Shown: piece after piece, positions 1 through 5,374 of the stretch | How positions within the stretch are numbered: position 1 is the first letter of the stretch | Layout: each line of letters opens with the position of its first letter | From: Nitrospiraceae bacterium | GTDB lineage: Bacteria; Nitrospirota; Nitrospiria; Nitrospirales; UBA8639 | Length of the DNA stretch: 6,276 nt | Reading direction: 5' to 3' | Assembly (NCBI GenBank): GCA_003523945.1 | Contig: DOFS01000469.1 | Coordinates: 1 to 6,276 of the forward strand | Translations under genes and position numbers: made by a program | The notes under the pieces: generated by a model | What the model saw: only the letters and a program-made list of their open reading frames with translations | What the model was told of the DNA's origin: nothing | Databases searched by the model: none

Positions 1-263
1 CCTGTCATCGTCTTCACCTTAGCATGATGAGTCGCTCCCACGGCACTTGGGAATCCGGGTTATACCTTTCTCAATGAGGTATTTGAGGCCGGCGTGGGAT
101 GTTCACGGGTAACGGATGGTTGTGTTTACCACGTCCTGACCATGTCACTCAATGCAAAGAGAATCCACATCGCCCTGAAGATGCACCCAACAAAAACTCA
201 TGATAAGATAGAAAACGCTTTGAAAGGTTTCATAAAGGTCTCCCTGCTTGAGCGATAATTGAC
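1..263. other. Upstream non-coding stretch before lipocalin gene
   Basis: No convincing gene is seen here on either strand. All plus-strand frames close quickly, and the minus-strand open frames are antisense to the lipocalin gene with no recognisable protein family. The stretch must carry the lipocalin promoter, but I see no well-spaced -35/-10 pair. A TTGAAA at 220-225 and a GATAAT at 254-259 are about 28 bp apart, too far to form a sigma70 promoter together. A short inverted repeat, ATACCT (62-67) and AGGTAT (77-82), is too weak to name as a terminator. The first bases could be the tail of something to the left of the window. Confidence 0.4.
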
Positions 264-821
264 ATGTTGAGAATTCTCGCAATTGGAGTCGTGTACGTGA
301 TGCTGGGTTCCTGTTCGACCCTTGATCCGGCAGGAACCTTGCCCACAGCCACATCGGTTGACCTCTCCCGATATAACGGCATGTGGTATGAAATTGCCCG
401 ACTGCCGATGTGGGGGCAACGAAATTGTCTAAGATCCACAGTCGAGTACCGGTTACTAGAATCGGGGAAGGTTGCCGTGCGGAACGCATGTACCACTTCG
501 ACCGGTGAGGAGATCAGCATTAAGGGGGTGGCCACGGTGGTAGACCCTGAACATCGGGCAAAGTTGAATGTGGTTTTCGACCAGTGGGCAGCTAAACTTG
601 TGGCGTGGTTTACCTCGTCAGAGCAGGGGAACTACTGGATCCTTCGAGTGGACCCCGACTACCGGCTTGCGATCGTCGGCACCCCGGATCGTGACTATCT
701 GTGGATCCTGGCACGAACCCCCACCATCGATGAAGCAAGCTACCAGGACATGGTCTCCTTTAGTCACCGCCTTGGCTTTCAAACAGAGCATTTGATTCGT
801 GCCCCGGTCGGCGCAGATTAG
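264..821 (+). CDS. blc: Outer-membrane lipocalin lipoprotein (Blc-like)
   Basis: This 185-residue protein belongs to the bacterial lipocalin (Blc) family, small beta-barrels anchored in the outer membrane that bind lipids or other hydrophobic ligands and are linked to envelope stress. A short signal peptide ends in a lipobox LGSC, so Cys17 is the predicted lipidated residue. Ser at +2 fits export to the outer membrane. The lipocalin G-x-W signature is at residues 39-41 (NGMWYEIARLP). The barrel ends with the family's typical DYRLAIVGTP...YLWILARTP block around residues 132-153, with Arg151 in the closing motif. Cys55 and Cys76 sit where many Blc homologues carry cysteines. Length matches the family (about 170-190). 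The ATG at 264 is well supported because an in-frame TGA lies at 249-251, although the Shine-Dalgarno is weak. It is a single gene, convergent with the cluster to its right, and probably unrelated to it in function. Confidence 0.93.
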   Translation: MLRILAIGVVYVMLGSCSTLDPAGTLPTATSVDLSRYNGMWYEIARLPMWGQRNCLRSTVEYRLLESGKVAVRNACTTSTGEEISIKGVATVVDPEHRAKLNVVFDQWAAKLVAWFTSSEQGNYWILRVDPDYRLAIVGTPDRDYLWILARTPTIDEASYQDMVSFSHRLGFQTEHLIRAPVGAD

Positions 822-1093
822 ATTTTTTCCTCCCACCTCGAGCAGCAACAAATTCGAAAGCCAAATCAACGAACCAATGAAGGGTTTTAAACAGGTTTTC
901 CTATGTCGTTCCTTGGCTCAGACAATGAACAGTCAGATCTAGCCCCTGAAAACCGACTGGGTGAAATGTATTTTTCCAGGTAGGGATAAACAGATTCATT
1001 CCGGGGAAAGGAACGAAAGCATCTTTCCGGATGCCCGATTGGGGAATTAAAAGAGAAAACGGACCGTGTTGCAATCAAGGGATGTTCTCCCAT
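822..1093. other. Convergent intergenic spacer
   Basis: This non-coding spacer lies between the 3' ends of the lipocalin gene (+) and the LCIB-like gene (-). It should contain transcription ends for both, but I find no classic GC-rich hairpin followed by a T-run. It holds only very short frames, for example a 26-codon frame at 903-983 without a ribosome binding site. Two modest inverted repeats are listed separately. Confidence 0.55.
1001..1030. repeat. Imperfect inverted repeat in convergent spacer
   Basis: CCGGGGAAAG (1001-1010) can pair with CTTTCCGG (1023-1030) if two G residues are bulged, leaving a loop of about 12 nt. It lies downstream of the minus-strand cluster and could shape its mRNA 3' end. 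No T-run follows on either strand, so it is not a standard intrinsic terminator. It may be chance. Confidence 0.25.
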
Positions 1094-1109
1094 TTAATCA
1101 AAGATTAAA
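1093..1109. repeat. Small AT-rich hairpin over the LCIB-like stop codon
   Basis: TTTAATC (1093-1099) and GATTAAA (1103-1109) form a perfect 7-bp stem with a 3-nt loop. It overlaps the last codons and the TAA stop of the minus-strand gene. Only one G:C pair supports it, so a terminator role is doubtful. Confidence 0.25.
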
Positions 1110-1819
1110 GATAAATCAATTCTTTTCCTGGGTATCACCTCGTACATTTCACCAGGCCAGATAAAATCCTGGTCCCCGTTTCCATTGAGCTGAATGCCGG
1201 TCACCAGGGCGTACGGGTTATCCAAGTTCTTAAGCGTTAATTCGAGAAGTTTTTCTACGTCTTGAAGAATGATGGTATATGCCAGTCTGGTGAGAGACAG
1301 GCAATCCGAGCCGTCTCCATATTTCATATTCCGAAACAATCGTTGATTAAGTAGACCTTGTTCCAGGTTATCAGAGTCCGGTTCCCAGGGAGATGGTCCA
1401 CTTGCTAATTCCTGCTGAAATGCGATTAAGCCACTACACGCAGCGTAGGAATTTCCTGGTCCAAGTGGAGCACCTCTCCCTATTTGACCATCAGGCGTCC
1501 AACCAATATGCGGGAAGGCCATATATAAAAAATGAGTGTCGGTTCGGTCGTCAGGGGCATATTTCTGCATCTTCATGAAACCTGTTTTCCCGGCAAACGG
1601 CATCCCGGCTAAACTGCTGAAATCGTACACCCTGTCCCATAATTTTCGAATTTTCTCAACCAGGAGACATGCTGGTTCTTCCCGGCAAACACAGACACCC
1701 ACAATAGTATTTTCCGGAGTAAACCCATTGGCCGCAAGAATTTTGAACGAACGCGCCAAAAATTCAACTTGAGGTAATGCACCGGGAAAATAATGTGGTC
1801 CCCCTTTTTTTCGGTTCAT
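1094..1819 (-). CDS. LCIB/LCIC-family beta-carbonic-anhydrase-like protein
   Basis: This 241-residue protein resembles the limiting-CO2-inducible B/C family first known from Chlamydomonas, which has a beta-carbonic-anhydrase fold and functions in CO2 concentrating. Family landmarks appear in order: HYFPGALPQVEFLAR (9-23), GFTPENTIVGVCVCREE (32-48), SSLAGMPFAGKTGF (68-81), FPHIGWTPDGQIG (102-114), AACSGL (126-131), and a C-terminal block with SLTRLAYTIILQDVEKL and WPGEMYEVIP. Inferred zinc ligands are Cys45, His104 and Cys128. The His-Cys spacing of 24 matches the algal proteins as I recall them. The usual CRDE is CREE here, so the catalytic Asp position is Glu, and ACGAL has become ACSGL. Catalysis is therefore uncertain. 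There is no signal peptide or membrane segment, so it is likely cytosolic. The ATG is preceded by a strong GGGAGGAAGG site (1826-1835). It is the last gene of the minus-strand cluster, 102 bp after the preceding gene. Family assignment is firm; role in the complex is inferred. Confidence 0.85.
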   Translation of the reverse strand: MNRKKGGPHYFPGALPQVEFLARSFKILAANGFTPENTIVGVCVCREEPACLLVEKIRKLWDRVYDFSSLAGMPFAGKTGFMKMQKYAPDDRTDTHFLYMAFPHIGWTPDGQIGRGAPLGPGNSYAACSGLIAFQQELASGPSPWEPDSDNLEQGLLNQRLFRNMKYGDGSDCLSLTRLAYTIILQDVEKLLELTLKNLDNPYALVTGIQLNGNGDQDFIWPGEMYEVIPRKRIDLSLIFD

Positions 1820-1825
1820 AGTTTA

Positions 1826-1835
1826 CCTTCCTCCC
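1826..1835 (-). promoter_or_regulatory. Strong ribosome binding site of LCIB-like gene
   Basis: The minus strand reads GGGAGGAAGG, then a 6-nt spacer before the ATG at 1819. This fixes the start of the 241-residue protein, and no internal start is needed. Confidence 0.75.
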
Positions 1836-1921
1836 GACAAATAGAAGATGGCATCAAAACCTACAATCAGATCCAATCCTTGTAAAATCAGATTCATTGG
1901 CAATCAAATAGTTGGGGCCTA

Positions 1922-3073
1922 TCAGCCCGAAATTTTTATTTTGATTTCCTCCTCATCTTCCATTCTTTGGATAGCGACCTCGAGGTCAACTTCATCCGGG
2001 TTGTCTTCCCTTTGATTGAGCAATTCATGAAAGAGTTCCTTTTGCTCGAAAAGATGGCCTTTCCCATTTTTCTGTTTGACGAAGGCAGCCCAAGGGACGA
2101 ATTTTGTTAACGGAAATACCTGCCCTTCTCTCGGGGAAATATCAATATTCAATCCCGATATAAGAACCACCTGCTTACCCGAATAGCCGTCAGCTTTCAC
2201 AAGAGTCCGATAGGTGCGATCAAACTCGACTTGGGTATTGACTTGAGCCGCCGTCAACAGCGGGAATTGATTGGTCACGATTTGGGACATGGGATTGAGA
2301 AGATTTTGCTCAAGATAGCCATGTGTTTCCGGGTCGTCAGGAATGTCCCGTTTGAACCGAAAGAGATCCGGCAACAGCCAATCACCAATCGTTCGGCGAC
2401 CACTGACGGGCCACCTGGATTCTCCGAGCAGTGCACGGAACTCCTTGGAAGCCGGGTAACATTTGGACGTGCTATAGGATTTAAGAGGATGACATTCTCC
2501 CCTATCGTCCGGCAGAACGATTTTCTCCATATTGAGGAAAATTCCCTCACGCCTGTTTTCCCGAAGCAGCTGATTATCGATGGTGACCATAAAGAATTCG
2601 TCATGACGTTCCAGGAACATATTTTCTTTCGCAAAGGTATACTCATTCCTATACCATTGCAGGACATTCTCGATCTTCCCACAGGTAGGTCGCGTCTCAG
2701 AAAATTCCGTCTGCAAGCGTCGGTATGGACCAAAGTCATGTGTCACAGGATCATACCCGACATGGCTTGCATGAATGAGCACGAGATCCTTGCCATGCTC
2801 GGCATAGGGGCCATGTCGATCGGTCGAGACAATGCCTCCTACGGGACCGTGATTAAAGGGAAAGGTTCCAAAATGCTTCCCCATCAGAATGATAGGGTAA
2901 CCTTGATTTTCGTCCGAACAGAAAGCACGGGATGGAAGCATTTTCCCTTTCTCAAGGCCCAACGATCGACAAAAATTGTACAGGCGTCCCATAAAGCTGC
3001 TGTAGCGGAACATCATTCCTTCGATGACAAAATCTCCGAGTATGGCCTTAATGTCGACATTCGAGGAAAACAT
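1922..3073 (-). CDS. Putative divergent beta-carbonic-anhydrase/LCIB-like protein, function unproven
   Basis: I do not recognise this 383-residue protein as a named family. Its first half carries a pattern like its LCIB-type neighbour: SRAFCSDENQ (48-57, Cys52 and Asp54 in a C-x-D arrangement), GGIVSTDRHGPY (79-90), LVLIHASHVGYDP (97-109, His101 and His104) and PTCGKI (129-134, Cys131). Aligned by eye, Cys52, His104 and Cys131 fall at the zinc-ligand positions of LCIB (Cys45, His104, Cys128 next door), and HVGYDP matches HIGWTPDGQIG. The second half (about 140-383) has no motif I know; it ends in a strongly acidic stretch (MEDEEE) and a short lysine/isoleucine tail. There is no signal peptide or clear membrane span, so it is probably cytosolic. 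It starts at an ATG behind AAGGAG, 40 bp after the NuoB-like gene and 102 bp before the LCIB-like gene, so it is likely co-transcribed. The coding call is strong; the carbonic-anhydrase relationship is inference from spaced motifs and context. Confidence 0.6.
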   Translation of the reverse strand: MFSSNVDIKAILGDFVIEGMMFRYSSFMGRLYNFCRSLGLEKGKMLPSRAFCSDENQGYPIILMGKHFGTFPFNHGPVGGIVSTDRHGPYAEHGKDLVLIHASHVGYDPVTHDFGPYRRLQTEFSETRPTCGKIENVLQWYRNEYTFAKENMFLERHDEFFMVTIDNQLLRENRREGIFLNMEKIVLPDDRGECHPLKSYSTSKCYPASKEFRALLGESRWPVSGRRTIGDWLLPDLFRFKRDIPDDPETHGYLEQNLLNPMSQIVTNQFPLLTAAQVNTQVEFDRTYRTLVKADGYSGKQVVLISGLNIDISPREGQVFPLTKFVPWAAFVKQKNGKGHLFEQKELFHELLNQREDNPDEVDLEVAIQRMEDEEEIKIKISG

Positions 3074-3113
3074 CGCACTCCTTCGTTATCTGGTTTTTGA
3101 CGTTCTCACCCGG

Positions 3114-3620
3114 TTAACTTTTCCTCAAATCCTCCAGGGCTTGAAGAATTTCGGCGGGACGAGGCGGACATCCGGGAATGCGAACATCGACTGGAATATG
3201 TTGGTCAACCGGACCGGTCACCGCATAGCTTCCTTTGAAGATTCCACAATTGATGGCGCAATCACCTAAGGCAATGACTAATTTTTGATTGGGCGTGGTC
3301 TTGAACACATCCTTCAAGGGCCCTTCCATGTTTATGGTGACAGGACCGGTCACCACCAAGGCATCCGCGTGACGAGGCGACGCGGCAATATGAATTCCAA
3401 ATCGCTCAATATCGTAGATCGGGCTGGCTAAGGCATTCATTTCCATCTCACAGGCATTACACGAACCGGTATCCACTTCACGAATGGTGAGGGACTTCCT
3501 AAACAGTTCGGCCTTCTTTTGGGCTGTTGGCGCAACAGATATTTTCTGCCCGGTAGGAGCCGGGGGATATTGCCCGGTCACTATTCCTGTTTTGAAACTT
3601 TTCTTGAGAATCTTAAACAT
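3114..3620 (-). CDS. NuoB / HycG-HyfI-like iron-sulfur small subunit
   Basis: This 168-residue protein is the electron-transfer small subunit of a complex-I / group 4 hydrogenase-type enzyme and carries the 4Fe-4S cluster next to the quinone or NiFe site. The ligands are visible: Cys54 and Cys57 in TGSCNACEME (51-60), Cys121 in ALGDCAINCG, and Cys151 in IPGCPPRP. The CxxC spacing at the first pair is hydrogenase-like (HycG/HyfI), whereas respiratory NuoB has tandem CC. VVTGPVT (89-95) is the family's conserved strand-loop. A lysine-rich N-terminus (MFKILKKSFKTG) followed by YPPAP resembles HyfI/HycG-type starts. Length fits a compact family member. The ATG is preceded by AGGAGAG. It lies 149 bp after the large-subunit gene and 40 bp before the 383-residue protein. 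It acts on the cytoplasmic face, docked to the large subunit. Confidence 0.93.
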   Translation of the reverse strand: MFKILKKSFKTGIVTGQYPPAPTGQKISVAPTAQKKAELFRKSLTIREVDTGSCNACEMEMNALASPIYDIERFGIHIAASPRHADALVVTGPVTINMEGPLKDVFKTTPNQKLVIALGDCAINCGIFKGSYAVTGPVDQHIPVDVRIPGCPPRPAEILQALEDLRKS

Positions 3621-3769
3621 GGTCTCTCCTCATTTTTGCGGGTCATGACCCCCTGAAACGTCAAGTGGGATATTCGGCTCTACTGTCGCTTTTCCCTGTC
3701 ATCACGCTGGTTGTGTTACCTGCTGACCACCCCTCCCCCGACCCTTCACGTTCCACCTCTTGCAATGTA
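3621..3769 (-). other. Intergenic gap inside the cluster
   Basis: This is the longest gap in the minus-strand cluster, and it sits where hyc/hyf operons usually carry the ferredoxin-like HycF/HyfH gene. I see no cysteine-rich remnant of such a gene. It holds a 12-bp perfect palindrome GGGTCATGACCC (3640-3651) about 20 bp upstream of the small-subunit start; one such palindrome is expected by chance in a window this size. An internal promoter cannot be ruled out. Confidence 0.4.
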
Positions 3770-5368
3770 TTACAAGTCATTCCCGGCATAAGAAAGACTA
3801 AAGCTTTTATTTATTAGAGGAAAATCCGGAATAATATTCCCGATCACCGCCATTTGAATGGCCGGCCAATTGACAAACGAGGGGTCACGGACCTTACAGC
3901 GATGAATTTGTTCATGTTCGCCAATCATCAGGAAAAACAGAATTTCACCACGCCAGCCTTCAACCGCAGAGAGCGCCCACGCACCAGAGTCGGGAACCAC
4001 CTGGCGATCACCCTTCAACGGACCATCAGGAAGCATGCGTTGAATCTCGCGAATGAGTCGAATTGATTCATGAATCTCACTCACCCGGACCTGAACCCTG
4101 GCTCGCACATCCCCGTGTAAAGAACCGGCCACACGTACCGAAAGCTCATCATAGGCTGCAAAGGGCCGATCTCTTCGGAGATCCCGATCAATGCCCGAAG
4201 CCCGACCAACCACTCCCACGACCCCATGGTCCCAAGCGGTCTGCTTCTTGAGAATTCCCGTGCTCTCAAACCGATCGATCAACGAGGCATTGACGGCGAT
4301 AATCTGTTCCAGTTCGGTAAAATCTTTTTCAATGTGTTCAAGTTCGGTGACCAGCTCGGAAAACTGATCCGTCGAAAGGTCGATGCCTACCCCTCCCACG
4401 CAATTCACCCCTCGAAGAAACCTCGAACCTGTCAGTCGATCATTCAGTTGCAACACCCGTTCTTTCAACCGACTGCAGTGAGCATGGGCTAGCGCATAGG
4501 CCGTGTCATTGCAAATACCTCCCACATCACCAATATGGTTGTGGAGGCGCTCCAATTCCAGAAACATACTTCTGAGATACCTGGCCCGACGGGGGACGTG
4601 TATCTCCCATAACATTTCTACGGCCTGGCAATAAGCGAGGCTATGGCCAAGAGTGGTGTCCCCTGTTATTCGCTCAGCCAATGCCACTCCACCGGATAGC
4701 GTCTGTTGTTCAAACAACTTTTCCACACCACGATGTTTCCAAAAATGTTGGAGATCGAGGTGCATGATAGGTTCTCCGGCCACAGTAAACCGGAAGTGCC
4801 CGGGTTCAATGATTCCGGCATGAATGGGACCCACCGGCACTTCGAACACGCCTTCCCCATGAATAAACTGACCATCGACCGATCCGGGAGGCTGGCGCCA
4901 TTGCAAGACCGAATTCCATGGGAAATTTTTATGTAACGGGTGAACACCCTTGGGCCAATGATTGTGCCGGACCAGGCGCCGAAGGTCCGGATGCCCGTGG
5001 GCGATCAGACCGAACATATCCCGGATTTCGCGCTCATACCAGTTGGCCGCATGAATTTTGGGCGTGATGGACTCAAAGAGCCGTTCTTCCCCCGGGAGAT
5101 CCGTGGAGACAATAAGCCAGTCCTTGGATTCACCGAGCGTAAACAAGTAACAGAGTTCGTAGCACACGTCACGAGGACGGTGATCGACAGCCCATAGTAA
5201 AGAAAGGGTCCCTCTGAGTTTTTCATTGGCATGAAGATATCTGGTAATCGCCGAAATCTGATTGGTGTGCACATGGACCACAGGAATCCCGTGATTAGTG
5301 GAAACACGGTTAATCGCCGGACCAAATATGTGTTGCAAATGTTCAACTGGATTCAATACCGATTCCAT
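3770..5368 (-). CDS. Fused NuoC-NuoD / HycE-HyfG-like large subunit lacking NiFe cysteines
   Basis: This 532-residue protein joins a 30-kDa (NuoC-like) domain at about 1-155 to a 49-kDa / hydrogenase large-subunit domain at about 170-532, as in HycE and HyfG. The NuoC-like part shows NWYEREIRDMFGL (109-121) and GHPDLRRL (125-132). The large-subunit part shows GPIHAGIIEPGHFRF (180-194), HRGVEKLFE (212-220), AERITGDTTLGHSLAY (231-246) and VRDPSFVNWP (493-502). In hydrogenases the L1 motif reads RICGIC; here residues 233-238 are RITGDT. The C-terminus reads GNIIPDFPLINKSF in place of DPCxxC. Both NiFe-binding cysteine pairs are absent, so it is predicted not to be a hydrogenase but a member of the hydrogenase-related (Ehr) group. 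It should sit on the cytoplasmic side of the membrane arm, beside the NuoB-like subunit. Its start is 6 bp after the stop of the membrane subunit, with AGGAAGG overlapping the end of that gene, which suggests translational coupling. Confidence 0.92.
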   Translation of the reverse strand: MESVLNPVEHLQHIFGPAINRVSTNHGIPVVHVHTNQISAITRYLHANEKLRGTLSLLWAVDHRPRDVCYELCYLFTLGESKDWLIVSTDLPGEERLFESITPKIHAANWYEREIRDMFGLIAHGHPDLRRLVRHNHWPKGVHPLHKNFPWNSVLQWRQPPGSVDGQFIHGEGVFEVPVGPIHAGIIEPGHFRFTVAGEPIMHLDLQHFWKHRGVEKLFEQQTLSGGVALAERITGDTTLGHSLAYCQAVEMLWEIHVPRRARYLRSMFLELERLHNHIGDVGGICNDTAYALAHAHCSRLKERVLQLNDRLTGSRFLRGVNCVGGVGIDLSTDQFSELVTELEHIEKDFTELEQIIAVNASLIDRFESTGILKKQTAWDHGVVGVVGRASGIDRDLRRDRPFAAYDELSVRVAGSLHGDVRARVQVRVSEIHESIRLIREIQRMLPDGPLKGDRQVVPDSGAWALSAVEGWRGEILFFLMIGEHEQIHRCKVRDPSFVNWPAIQMAVIGNIIPDFPLINKSFSLSYAGNDL

Positions 5369-5374
5369 ATTCAG

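Noticed and set aside
62..82. ATACCT/AGGTAT inverted repeat as a terminator
   Set aside because: Only 6 bp, AT-rich, with a 9-nt loop and no following T-run.
145..535. Minus-strand open frames overlapping the lipocalin gene
   Set aside because: They are shadows of the lipocalin coding sequence with no family features.
903..983. A 26-codon plus-strand frame in the convergent spacer
   Set aside because: It has no ribosome binding site and no recognisable sequence; too short to support.
1922..3073. Annotation of the 383-residue protein as DabA (UPF0753/DUF2309)
   Set aside because: DabA proteins are about twice as long and have a CxDxR motif with a much closer His-Cys pair. The spacing here is nearer to LCIB.
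2231..3100. A 289-codon open frame on the plus strand opposite the 383-residue protein
   Set aside because: It is antisense to a gene with better start, ribosome binding site, operon context and motifs. Its own translation shows no recognisable domain. Long antisense frames are common opposite real genes.
3640..3651. Perfect 12-bp palindrome GGGTCATGACCC upstream of the small-subunit gene
   Set aside because: A palindrome of this length is expected about once or twice by chance in a window this long, and no second copy was noticed. It was not called an operator.
3661..3756. A 31-codon GTG-started minus-strand frame in the gap between large- and small-subunit genes
   Set aside because: It has no cysteines or domain and only a poor ribosome binding site (a GAGG directly abutting the GTG). 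It does not look like a ferredoxin remnant.
3770..5368. Annotation as an active group 4 NiFe hydrogenase large subunit
   Set aside because: Neither the CxxC of L1 nor the CxxC of L2 is present, so NiFe binding is not supported.
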